Notes under the pieces: model-generated
The model's database searches: none
Told to the model about the DNA's origin: nothing
What the model saw: only the letters and a program-made list of their open reading frames with translations
Program-made: the position numbers and the translations under genes
In this document: positions 32,461 to 50,436 of the stretch, piece by piece
Numbering within the stretch: the stretch's first letter is position 1
Layout: each line of letters opens with the position of its first letter
NCBI GenBank assembly: GCA_039933215.1
Contig: JBDTOO010000001.1
Location: 1 to 64,000 of the forward strand
DNA from: JALYUA01 sp039933215
GTDB lineage: Bacteria > Acidobacteriota > Thermoanaerobaculia > UBA5066 > Gp7-AA6
Direction of reading: 5' to 3'
DNA length: 64,000 bases

Positions 32461-35205
32461 TCAGCGCCCGGAGGCGGTTTCCGGCTCGGGCCGGCCGGTC
32501 TCGACGGACGCCAGGGCCGCGTCGATCGCGGCGCGCAGCTCGACGGCCAGAGCCTCGACGTGAGGCGGCCGGAGCATGTCGACATGGTCGCCGGGGACCT
32601 CACGGACCTCGACGCCGCCCCGGGCGAGCCGGCGCCAGCCGAGATCCGCGCCGGTCCCTGTCTCGCCCCAGGAGCGGACACCCGCCCGAAAGAGCGTCAC
32701 CGCCCCCGCGTAGGGCTGCGGCACATACCTCTTCCCCGCGAGATATCCCGCCTCCCGAACGTTTCGCAGGGCCGGCGGGAGCGGACGCGAACGATCGCGG
32801 TAGGAACGGTAGGCTGCCTGCCAGACCCGGCTGCGAAGCCTCCGGGCGAGCGTCCGGGATGTTTTCCGCAGATACTGGAGCCATTCCCGGCCGAGCAGGA
32901 GATTCCGGCCGTGGAACGAGATGCGCGAAGCAGACTTCTTCACCCGGTCGGTCACGCTCTCTCGTTCGCCGCCCGGAGCGGAGGTGTCGAACAGCGCGAC
33001 GAGGGCCGGGGGTTCTCCCCTCTCCTGCAGCACCCTCGCTATTTCGAAGGCCACGGCTCCGCCGAAGGAAGCTCCGCCGACCAGGAAGGGGCCCCCGGGA
33101 AGGACCGATCGGATCTCCTCGACGTAGTGCGCCGCCATGTCCTCGACCCGGAACAGCGGCTCGCAGGTTCCATCGAGTCCGCGGGCCTGGAGCCCGTAGA
33201 CGGGCTGGTCCGGACCGAGCTCCCTCGCCAGGTCGTAGAAACCCAGGATGTTTCCTCCCACCCCCGGAACGCAGAAAAACGGAGGCCTCCCCCGACCTCC
33301 GCGGATGACGACGAGCGAAGACCATGGCGGCACCCAGTCTGCCTGCCTCAGCCGCGCGGCGAGCGTCTCGACGGTCGGCGCCTGGAACAGCGTCGCCAGA
33401 GGGAGACTGCGGCCGAACTCCCGCTCGATCTCCGAGAACAACTTCACCGCCAGGAGCGAGTGTCCGCCGAGCTCGAAGAAGTTGTCGGAGCCTCCGACGG
33501 GGACGCCCAGAACTCTCTCCCAGATCTTGAGCAGCACGAGCTCGAGCGTGTCCTGGGGCAGAAGGGCGCCGGCCGTCGCAGGAGGCGCGTACGGACGGCC
33601 GGTGTCCGGACGCTCGGATGCGGGCCGGCGGAGCGCGAGCCGGTCGACCTTCCCGGCGGGCGTGAGAGGCCAGGACTCGATCGCGACGAAGGAGGCGGGC
33701 ACCATGTACTCGGGAAGCCGGGCCTCGAGAAACGTCCGCAACTCCCGCGAGAGGGACGGGCGGCCGTTTCCCCCCGTTTCGTCGCCACCCCGCGCCGGAA
33801 TCACGTAGGCGACCAGATGGTTGCCTCCGTGAGCGGCGGGCGCTGCCGTGACCACGGCTTCGCGCACGAGAGCGTGCCCGGACAGGAGAGCTTCGACCTC
33901 GCCTGGTTCCACCCGGTACCCTCGAATCTTCACCTGGTTGTCGAGGCGTCCCAGAAGCTCGAGCTCTCCATCGGATCGAAGCCGCACTCGATCCCCCGTG
34001 CGGAAGAGCCGCGAGTCGCCTTCGAGGCCGGGCGGCCGCTCCACGAATCGCTCGGCGGTGAGCTCGGGGCGTTTGAGGTAGCCGCGGGCGACTCCCGGGC
34101 CTCCGATGTAGAGCTCCCCGGCGACGCCGGCGGAGACGCGCCCGCCGAGCTCGTCCAAGACGACCGCCTCGACTCCCCCGATCGGCCGGCCGATCGGGAC
34201 GTCCTCGCTCCCCACCCACGTTGACGGGACCTCGAAGGCCGTCGCCGTGACCGTGGTCTCGGTGGGCCCGTAAGCGTTCAACAACCGGACTCGCCGGCCG
34301 AATCGGTTCTGCCACCCTGCGACGAGCTCCGGGAGCACCCGCTCTCCCCCGATGACCACGAGCCGGAGCGCCGGCGGCAGCTCCAGCCGCTCCTGGATGA
34401 CTCCCAGCGCCAGCTGATGCCAGTACGCCGTCGGGAGATTGACGACGCTCACGTTCCGCCGGCCGCACTCCTCCAGAAAGTGGCGCGCCGAACCGAGCAT
34501 CTCCTGGCTCCTCAGAACGACCGTCGCCCCCGCGGCCCAGGTCGGAAGGATCTCCTCGACGCTCAAGTCGAACCCGATGGAGGAGAACTGCAGCACCCGA
34601 TCCGCGGATGTGAGGCCGTACGTCTCGATCGCCACGGGCGCGAAGCTCGCGAGAGCGCGATGCGGGATCAGAGCGCCCTTGGGCGCACCGGTCGACCCGG
34701 ACGTATAGATGGCGTAGGCGAGGGTATCCGGCAGAATCGGCCACTCGGGCGACTTCGCGCTTTCGCCCTCGAGCGAAGACATCTGTGCGTCGAGAGCGAC
34801 CTTCGAAGGCCGGATCGACGGAAGCCTCGCCGCCGGCGGGGAGTCCGTCAGGAGAAGCCGCGCTTCGCTGTCTTCGAAGAGGAAGGCGATTCGCTCCGCC
34901 GGATGGGCGAGATCGAGCGGAAGATAGGCGCCACCGGCCTTGAGCACGCCGAGGAGCGCGACCATGAGCTCGGGCGACCGCTCCATGCAGATGGCGACGA
35001 GCACGTCCGGTCCGACGCCCCGGCGACGGAGCAGCCGGGCGAGGCGATTGGCTGACCGGTCGAGATCGACGTAGGTCAGCGAGCGATCGACAGATTCGAC
35101 GGCGACCGCGTCCGGAGTGCGGACCGCCTGCTGCTCGAAGGTCTGACAGAAGCTTCGAAACGGCACTGTCGATTTGGCGGCGGGGGGCTCGACGCGGAAA
35201 CTCAC
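32461..35205 (-). CDS. NRPS: stand-alone A-PCP-TE, substrate unassigned
   Basis: A 914-aa protein, last in transcription unit 1. The A domain (about 20-520) reads DLENVGAVTK. I cannot assign this code; the Glu at the third position is typical of A domains for basic amino acids such as ornithine, so a basic residue is a weak guess. PCP Ser is 583 and TE Ser 713 in GGASFGG, with GDHVDM near the end as the catalytic His motif. There is no condensation domain, so it cannot extend a chain by itself. The GTG at 35203-35205 has GGAAAG seven bases upstream and lies 28 bp after the previous gene's stop. It may make an amino-acid building block, or transfer one in trans. A terminator follows. Confidence 0.88.
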   Translation of the reverse strand: MSFRVEPPAAKSTVPFRSFCQTFEQQAVRTPDAVAVESVDRSLTYVDLDRSANRLARLLRRRGVGPDVLVAICMERSPELMVALLGVLKAGGAYLPLDLAHPAERIAFLFEDSEARLLLTDSPPAARLPSIRPSKVALDAQMSSLEGESAKSPEWPILPDTLAYAIYTSGSTGAPKGALIPHRALASFAPVAIETYGLTSADRVLQFSSIGFDLSVEEILPTWAAGATVVLRSQEMLGSARHFLEECGRRNVSVVNLPTAYWHQLALGVIQERLELPPALRLVVIGGERVLPELVAGWQNRFGRRVRLLNAYGPTETTVTATAFEVPSTWVGSEDVPIGRPIGGVEAVVLDELGGRVSAGVAGELYIGGPGVARGYLKRPELTAERFVERPPGLEGDSRLFRTGDRVRLRSDGELELLGRLDNQVKIRGYRVEPGEVEALLSGHALVREAVVTAAPAAHGGNHLVAYVIPARGGDETGGNGRPSLSRELRTFLEARLPEYMVPASFVAIESWPLTPAGKVDRLALRRPASERPDTGRPYAPPATAGALLPQDTLELVLLKIWERVLGVPVGGSDNFFELGGHSLLAVKLFSEIEREFGRSLPLATLFQAPTVETLAARLRQADWVPPWSSLVVIRGGRGRPPFFCVPGVGGNILGFYDLARELGPDQPVYGLQARGLDGTCEPLFRVEDMAAHYVEEIRSVLPGGPFLVGGASFGGAVAFEIARVLQERGEPPALVALFDTSAPGGERESVTDRVKKSASRISFHGRNLLLGREWLQYLRKTSRTLARRLRSRVWQAAYRSYRDRSRPLPPALRNVREAGYLAGKRYVPQPYAGAVTLFRAGVRSWGETGTGADLGWRRLARGGVEVREVPGDHVDMLRPPHVEALAVELRAAIDAALASVETGRPEPETASGR

Positions 35206-35233
35206 TGGCGGCTTTCCATGAAAGATCCGGCCC

Positions 35234-38200
35234 TCAGGCTCGGACTTCTCCCGGGATCTTCTCGATCGTCGACTCCAGCTCTTTCCCCAGAGCACGGTCG
35301 ATCGCCTCGCGCAGCTGGCGGGCGAGCAGCCCGACCTGCGGGCGGAGCAGCATGTTGACGTGGTCGCCCGGGACCTCGCACACCTCGACACCGCCCTGGG
35401 CGAGCCGCGCCCAACCCATGTCGGACGTGGGCGCGTCCTGCGCGGAGCGCACGCCCGCTCGGAAGAGCGTCACCTTGCCTCGATACGGTCCGGGAACGTA
35501 CTCGCGGTTGGCGAGATATCCCGCCTCGCGCACGTCCTGGAAGACGCGCGGCAGCGGCTTCGAGCGCTCTCGGTAGGACTTGTAGATCATCTGCCAGATA
35601 CGACTGCGAATCCGGCGTCGCAGCGTGCGGGACTTGCTACGGAGGTAATGCGCGCGATCCTTGTCGAAGATCACGTGTTTCGCGTGGACGACGAACCGCT
35701 CCCCGCGGCGTTTCCACTTCCTCCGCATCTTCGCGAGCCGCGGCGAAAACACCGCCGTGCCCGGCGCGAAGGCGTCGAAGAGCGCCACGAGGGCGACGGG
35801 ATAGCCGGCGATATCGAGCTGCCTCGCCATCTCGAACGCCACGCTTCCGCCGAAGGACGCGCCCCCGACGAGAAAAGGTCCCTTCGGGAGCACGGCGCGC
35901 ACTTCCGAGATGTAGTGCGCCGCCATGTCCTCGATCCGCGTCAAGGGCTCGCGCTGGCCGTCCAGGCCCTGCGCCTGGAGGCCGTAAACCGGCTGATCCG
36001 TGCCGAGCTGCCTCGCGAGGTCGTAGAACCCCAGGATGTTCCCGCCGACGCCCGGAACGCAGAGAAATGGGGGACGCTCGGCCGCACCGCCCTGTATCAC
36101 GACGAGCGAAGACCACGGTGCCTCCCAGCCATCCTCGCGCAGGCGGGCGGCGAGCTGCTGGACCGTCGGCGCCTGGAACAGCGTCGCGAGCGGGAGGTTC
36201 CGCCCGAAGGTCTTCTCGATCTCGGAGAACAACCGAACCGCGAGGAGCGAATGGCCGCCGAGCGCGAAAAAATCGTCGGTGGCGCCGATCGACGGGATGC
36301 CGAGCACTTCCTCCCAGATCTTCAGCAGGACGAGCTCGAGCGTGTCGCGGGGCAGGGCGCCGTCCGGCTTGAGCTCCGAGCGCTCGAGCCCTGGACGAGG
36401 CAGCGCGCGCCAATCGATCTTCCCGCTGGCAATCAGGGGAAGTGCCACGAGCACGACGATGGCGGAGGGGATCATGTAATCGGGCAGCGTCGCGGCGAGC
36501 ATCCTGCGGAGATCCGGGACGGGCTCGCGCTTCGCGTCACGGCGCACGATGTACGCGATCAGGCGCCGGTCGCCCGGAAGGTCTTCCCGCGCCACGACGA
36601 AGGCGCTCGCGACGTCGGGGTGGCGCGTCAGGGCCGCCTCCACCTCGGCTGGCTCGATCCGAAACCCCCGGATCTTCAGCTGCTTGTCGAGCCGTCCGAG
36701 GAACTCGATGTTCCCATCGGGCCGGTGACGGACCCGGTCGCCGGTGCGATACAGGCGATCTCCCGGCGCACCGTGGAAGGGATCGGGAACGAACTTCTCG
36801 GCCGTGAGCTCGGGGTTGTTCAGATACCTGCTCGCGAGACCGGCTCCGCCGATGTAGAGCTCGCCCGGGACTCCGATCGGAACGGGGACCCGCTGACGGT
36901 CCAGGATGTAGACGCGCGTATTCGAGATCGGCCGGCCGATCGGGATGGACGCCGCCCGCTCCGGAAGATCGCGCGGGATCGGATAGGCGCAGGCGAACGT
37001 GGTGCTCTCCGTGGGCCCGTAGCCGTTGATGATCCGCGTTCCCGGCAGCGCTTCGAGAGCCCGCCGGACGTGCGGAACGGAGAGGGCTTCGCCTCCGATC
37101 AAGAGCTGGCGTACGCCGGTGAGCGCGGAGACATCGGCGTCGACGATCGCGTTGAACAGCGAAGCGGTCAGCCACAGAATCGAGACGCCGTGCTCGGCGA
37201 TCGTGCGCCGCAGGTCCGCCGGCGTCGGGACACGGGCCGGGAAGAGCACGCAGCGCGCACCATTCAACAGCGCTCCCCAGATCTCGAACGTCGACGCGTC
37301 GAAGGAAGCCGGGGCCAGCTGGAGAAAGACCTCGTCCGCCGCGAGCCTCGCGTAGTCGACGTTCCGGACCAGCCGCAGGACGCCGCGGTGCGGCACCGCG
37401 ACTCCCTTCGGACTGCCGGTCGAGCCCGAGGTGTAGATCACGTAGGCCGTCGAGTCGCCCGCGGCGGATGCCGGCGGATTCGAATCGGGCCCGGCCGCAA
37501 TCGCCGCCGCGTCCACGTCGATGCGAACGACCGCCGCGTTCCCGCCGAGGGGGCCCGCGCTCCCGGCATCCGTCACGACGCATCGAACCGAGGCGTCCCG
37601 CGTCATGAACTCGATCCGGTCGGAGGGATAGGAAGGATCGAGCGGCACGTAGAAGGCGCCGGCTTTCAGGATCCCGAGGAGCGCCACCACGAGCTCCGCG
37701 GAGCGCTCGAGGCACACCCCGACGGCCTGGCCCGGCTCGACGCCCCGCGCCCGCAGGTGGTGCGCGAGCCGGTTCGCGCGGCGGTTCAGGTCTCCGTACG
37801 AGATCGTCTCTTCCCCGGAGACCAGGGCGGGCGCATCCGGGGCGCTGTCGGCCTGCTCGGCGAACGCCTCCGCGATGCCTTTCTCGCCGTCGAACTCCGA
37901 GGATGTCGCGTTCCATTCGGACAGAACTCGCTGGCGCTCGATGTCGTCCATGATCGGGACCCGGGAGATGGGCCGGTCGGGCTCCGCAATCAGTCCGGAC
38001 AGGAAGATCTGCCAGTGGCCCATCATCCGCTTGATCGTCTCGGCGTCGAAGAGATCCGTCTTGTAATCGAAAACGCAGGAGAGCCGGTCCGGGCGCGCGA
38101 TCATCCGGAGGCTGAGGTCGAACTTGGCGATCTCGCCGCCGAGCGGGAAGTTCGAGACGGTGAGGTCCGCGAAGCTCGAGTCCCCGCCGGAAACCGGCGT

Positions 38201-39327
38201 GAGCTGGAAGAGAACCTGGAAGAGCGGCGTGTGCGTGAGAGTCCGGGCGGGCTGCAGCTCCTCGACCAGCTTCTCGAACGGAAGGTCCTGGAACGCGTAT
38301 GCCTGGAGCGCCGTTTCGCGGACCCGTCCCACCACCTGTCGGAAGGTGGGGTCCCCCGAGAGATCGCCCCGCAGCACGAGCGTATTCACGAAGAATCCGA
38401 TCAGGGGCTCTGTCTCCTGCTGGGTGCGCCCGGCGATGGGGGAGCCGACGGCGATGTCGTCCTCGCCCGTGTAGCGCGAGAGCAGCGCCTGGAACGCGGC
38501 GAGCAACACCATGAAAAGAGTCGCGCTTTCCTGCCGGGCGAGCGCTTTGAGCCCCTGCAGAATTCCGGGCGCGAGGATCGCGCTCACCGAGGCCCCGCGG
38601 TAGGACGGCACGGCCGAGCGAGGCCGGTCCGTCGGAAGTCCCAGGAGGGCGGGGATCCCGGCGAGCTGCTTTCTCCAGTAATCGAGCTGGGCCTCGAGGA
38701 CTTCTCCCCTGAGCCACTTCTTCTGCCAGAGGGCGTAGTCGGCGTACTGGATGGGAAGGTCGGGAAGCGGAGACGGCTGCCCTTTCCGGAACGCCTCGTA
38801 AAGCAGCGCGAGCTCCTTCATGAAGATGTCGATCGACCAGCCGTCGGAGACGATGTGGTGCGTCGTCACGACCAGCACGTGGCTCTCCTCGTCCAGGCCG
38901 AAGAGCTTCGCGCGGAGGAGCGGACCCGACGCGAGGTCGAAGGGCCGCGAGGCCTCGAGCGAGACCAGCCTCGACGCCTCCTGCTCCCGCCCTTCGGCCG
39001 GGATGTCTCCCAGATCCGTCGGCTGGAGGTCGACCTGCCGCAGCGGCGCAACGACCTGGACCGGCACGCCATCCCGTACCGGGAAGCTCGTCCGCAGGGC
39101 GTCGTGGCGACGCAGGATCTCGTTCAGGCTCTCCTCGAGGGCGCCCGCGTCGAGCTGCCCCTTCAAGCGCAGCGCGATCGGAAGGTTGTACGACGCGACG
39201 CCGGGCTCCAGATAATGGAGGAACCACAGCCGCTGCTGGGCGAAGGACGCCGGAAACGCCAGCGGCTCCGCCGGCGGCGGCGCCGCCCCCTTCGATTTGG
39301 ATGCCGCGTTCTTCGGCGGAATCTGCG

Positions 39328-39331
<4 letters not shown>
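35234..39331 (-). CDS. NRPS termination protein: C-A(Val)-PCP-TE
   Basis: A 1365-aa module. C (about 20-455) has HHIVSDG with catalytic His159 and the FVNTLVLR motif of LCL-type domains. A (about 465-975) reads DAFWLGGTFK, a valine code. PCP Ser is 1028. The thioesterase (about 1085-1365) has Ser1159 in GASFGGS and GDHVNM. It receives the chain from the Gln-Ala protein and, by position, releases the main unit 1 peptide by hydrolysis or cyclisation. The ATG at 39329-39331 overlaps the previous stop as ATGA. Confidence 0.94.
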
Positions 39332-47148
<7,817 letters not shown>

Positions 47149-47187
47149 GAGTCATTCCGTATCGCGGGAAACTGTTTGATCGATGCA

Positions 47188-50100
47188 CTATGTGCCAGGG
47201 CGCGCGACCTTTACGGGATCGGACTGGCTCTCGATAACGAGCCGATCCTGCGCTTCGGCGTCGGAAAGACTCTGGACCTCCGCGAGCATCTTGAGCATCT
47301 CCCCGGAAGTTTGGACGGTTGCCATGGCGCTGGCGATCGAGGCGGCGAGGCCGCCGAGGGTGGGGTGTTCGAAGACCTCCCGGAGCGGGATGCGAGTGTT
47401 GAAGGAATCCACGATCCGCGAGACGAGCCGCGTAGCCAGGAGAGAGTGCCCGCCGCGTTCGAAAAAACTGTCCTCGAGGCTCGGACGATCGATCTTGAGA
47501 ATGTCCTTCCAGATCTCCGCCAACTCTTTCTCGACGGATGTTTCCGGCGCCGTGAAGCTCTGCGCCGCAATTCCCGCGCGGGCCGGTGCGGGAAGGGATC
47601 GGCGATCGACCTTTCCGTTGGGGGTCAGCGGAACACGTTCAATCGGGACGAAGGCGGACGGCATCATGTAATCAGGAAGCTTTCGAGCGATGAGGGCCCG
47701 GATGTTCTCCAGGCTCGGAGCCGCGCCTTCGGCCCAGACGAGGTACGCGACCAGGGTTTTCCCGACCGCCGGGTCCTCTCGAGCGGCAACGACGGCGTCC
47801 CGCACGCCACCCACCTGGCGTAAAACGGCCTCGATTTCGCCGAGTTCGATTCGGAAACCCCGGATTTTGATCTGGCCATCCGAACGGCCCAGAAACTGGA
47901 GAGTGCCATCCGCGAGATAACGGACCTGGTCGCCCGTCGCGTAGGACCGCCCTTCCAGAGACGGCGCCGTGTCGAACGGAAGCCGCGCGAATTTCGAGTC
48001 TGTCAGCTCGGATCTCCGCCAGTAACCTCGCGCAACCCCGGCGCCAGCGATGTAGAGCTCGCCGTTCACCCCTTCCGGCACCGGCTTGCCCCGCGCGTCG
48101 AGGACATAGAGGCGGGTGTTTCCTATCGGTTGGCCGATCGGCGCCGTCGCGGCCGCGACGCGCCGCTCGATCCGATGAGCCGTCGACCAGATCGTCGTCT
48201 CCGTCGGACCGTAGAGGTTCCACAGATCTGAACCCGTCTCGAGCAACTGGTTCGCGAGGTCGCGCGTCAGCGACTCACCGCCGCACAAGATCGATCGGAG
48301 ATCACCGCCCCGCCAGCCGCTCTCGCGAAGCAGACGCCATGTGGCCGGCGTGGCCTGCATGATGGTGGCGCCCGTGCGGCCTATCTCTTCTCGGAGCGCG
48401 TGCCCGTCCGCAGCGATCTCTCGCGACACGATCGCTACAGACGCCCCGACCGAGAGCGGAAGAAAGAGCTCCAACCCGGCGATATCGAAAGAGAGACTGG
48501 TGACGGCGAGCAGGACGTCTTTCGAGGTGAGAGCCAGACGCTCCTGCATGGCGAAGAGAAGATTGACGACTGAGTGATGTTCGACCGCTACACCCTTGGG
48601 AGTACCCGTCGAGCCGGAGGTATAGATTACGTACGCCAGTTGGTGCGGCGTCGCGCCGGTATCGAGGTTCTGCGTGGATTGCCTCGCGAGAGAGTCGTTG
48701 TCGCGGTCCAGCAGCATCACGGGCCCGCGGAACACTGGAAGAGCCGACAAGACGCTCGTCTGAGAGATGAGCGCGAAAGGATCCGCGTCCTCAGTGACGA
48801 ACGCGAGGCGTTCGACCGGGTAGGTCGGATCCAGAGGAACGTAAACGGCGCCGGCTTTCAGTATCCCAAGGAGCGCGATCAGCATTTCGAGGGAGCGCTC
48901 CACGCCGAGGAGGACTCGCGCCTCGGGCTGAACCCCCATGTCGCGGAGCGCGTGAGCGACTTGATTGCTTCTCTCATTCAATGAGCGGTAATCGATGATC
49001 GTTTCCGCGAAGCGCGCCGCTGGACGATCCGGCGACTCCTCCGCCATTCGTTCGACAAGTGTGTGGATGCAAGTCGCGGGGTAGTCCCGATGCGTGTCGT
49101 TCCAATCGACGAGCAGGCGCTGTAGGTCGGATTCCGACAGGAGAGAGATCTCCGAGACAGTCGCATCCGGCTGACGCACCATAAAGCACAGAATGTTCTT
49201 CAACTGGTCGGCAATTCGGGACAACGCTCCATTGGAGAACGCCGCGGTGTTCGATTGGATCGTGAAGGAGATCCTCTCCCCCGGTACCGCAAAGACCGTT
49301 AACGGAAGGTTCGTCGCTCCCCCTACCGAACGGATGCCGGTGATGGCGAGGTCCCCCGAACGTGGCGGCTCCGGAGCTTCGCCGGTATTTTCAAAGATGA
49401 CGACACTATTGAAAAGAGGAAGGCCACGAGGGATTTCGCTCCAACCCTGAATGTCGATAAGCGAGCTGTGCTCGTACTCCCGCATTTCGAGAAGCTGCCC
49501 TTGAAGCTCGGAGAGGAACGCTGAGATCCGCTTTTCTCCCGAGACTCGAAGCCGGACAGGCAGCGTATTGATGAAGAGGCCGATCATTTCCTCGATGCCG
49601 GCGAGAGCGGGGGGCCTGCCGGAGACTGTTGTACCGAACAGGACGTCCTCTTCCCCGACGTGTCGGCTCGTCAGAACCGCCCACGCCCCCTGAAGAACGG
49701 TATTTACAGTGAGCCGGTCTCGACGCGCGAACGATTGCAGCGCGGCCGTGTCGTGCTGGGACAGTTGAATATCGGCGCGCGTCGGAAGCGGGGCGTCACC
49801 GGAGGCATCTCCCGCGATCTCCGAGGCGGCGCGAACCCCAATCAAGGAACGCCTCCAGAAAGTCTCGGCCGTTCCTGGATCCTGGTTCTGCACCCAGGCG
49901 ACGTAGTCCCCGTAGGGGCGGGGTGGAGAGTCCCAGACATTGGAGCCGGAGTACGCGGAGACCACCTCTTTCAGGAGCCGGAAGCGCGACCAGCGATCGA
50001 GCAAAAGATGTTGGAACGTCAGTACGCACTCCGCGAGGCTCTCTCCCGTCCTGAAAGCGGCCACACGCAGCAGGGGCGGAACGGCCAGATCAAATCCCCT

Positions 50101-50436
50101 GGCCCGATCCGTGATGAGGTATTGCTGGAGGCGCTCCGCGCGCGAGGTCTCCGGGAGGAGACTCCAGTCCGCGAAATGGAGAGCCAGCGTCGCGTCCCTG
50201 TGGACGACCTGAACCGGCTTCTCAAGATCTTCCCAATGGAACGAGGTCCTCAAGATCGCGTACCGACGAACGGCTGTCTGCCATGCACGCTCGAGACGTG
50301 CAGGTTCCAGATCTCCTCGAAGCGTGACGACACACTGTTCGACGTAAAGATCGCCCGTCTCCTCGTAGAGCGTGTGAAAGAGAATGCCCTGTTGCATGGG
50401 GGACAGCTCATAGACGTCCTCCACTTCGACGTTCAC
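47188..50436 (-). CDS. NRPS: C(DCL-type)-A(Gly)-PCP
   Basis: A 1082-aa module. The C domain opens with SPMQQGILFHTLY. Its catalytic motif reads QHLLLDR: the essential second His (His143) and the Asp are kept, the first His is Gln and the Gly is Arg. It directly follows an epimerase-ending protein, so it should be a D-accepting (DCL) domain. A (about 450-950) reads DILQLGLIWK, a glycine code. PCP Ser is 998 (GGHSLLAT). The GTG start at 50434-50436 overlaps the upstream stop as GTGA. A C-terminal tail of about 40 residues may dock to the next protein. Confidence 0.92.
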   Translation of the reverse strand: MNVEVEDVYELSPMQQGILFHTLYEETGDLYVEQCVVTLRGDLEPARLERAWQTAVRRYAILRTSFHWEDLEKPVQVVHRDATLALHFADWSLLPETSRAERLQQYLITDRARGFDLAVPPLLRVAAFRTGESLAECVLTFQHLLLDRWSRFRLLKEVVSAYSGSNVWDSPPRPYGDYVAWVQNQDPGTAETFWRRSLIGVRAASEIAGDASGDAPLPTRADIQLSQHDTAALQSFARRDRLTVNTVLQGAWAVLTSRHVGEEDVLFGTTVSGRPPALAGIEEMIGLFINTLPVRLRVSGEKRISAFLSELQGQLLEMREYEHSSLIDIQGWSEIPRGLPLFNSVVIFENTGEAPEPPRSGDLAITGIRSVGGATNLPLTVFAVPGERISFTIQSNTAAFSNGALSRIADQLKNILCFMVRQPDATVSEISLLSESDLQRLLVDWNDTHRDYPATCIHTLVERMAEESPDRPAARFAETIIDYRSLNERSNQVAHALRDMGVQPEARVLLGVERSLEMLIALLGILKAGAVYVPLDPTYPVERLAFVTEDADPFALISQTSVLSALPVFRGPVMLLDRDNDSLARQSTQNLDTGATPHQLAYVIYTSGSTGTPKGVAVEHHSVVNLLFAMQERLALTSKDVLLAVTSLSFDIAGLELFLPLSVGASVAIVSREIAADGHALREEIGRTGATIMQATPATWRLLRESGWRGGDLRSILCGGESLTRDLANQLLETGSDLWNLYGPTETTIWSTAHRIERRVAAATAPIGQPIGNTRLYVLDARGKPVPEGVNGELYIAGAGVARGYWRRSELTDSKFARLPFDTAPSLEGRSYATGDQVRYLADGTLQFLGRSDGQIKIRGFRIELGEIEAVLRQVGGVRDAVVAAREDPAVGKTLVAYLVWAEGAAPSLENIRALIARKLPDYMMPSAFVPIERVPLTPNGKVDRRSLPAPARAGIAAQSFTAPETSVEKELAEIWKDILKIDRPSLEDSFFERGGHSLLATRLVSRIVDSFNTRIPLREVFEHPTLGGLAASIASAMATVQTSGEMLKMLAEVQSLSDAEAQDRLVIESQSDPVKVARPGT

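Noticed and set aside
32461..35205. Firm substrate call for the DLENVGAVTK adenylation domain
   Set aside because: I do not recognise an exact match; Glu at the third code position only hints at a basic amino acid.
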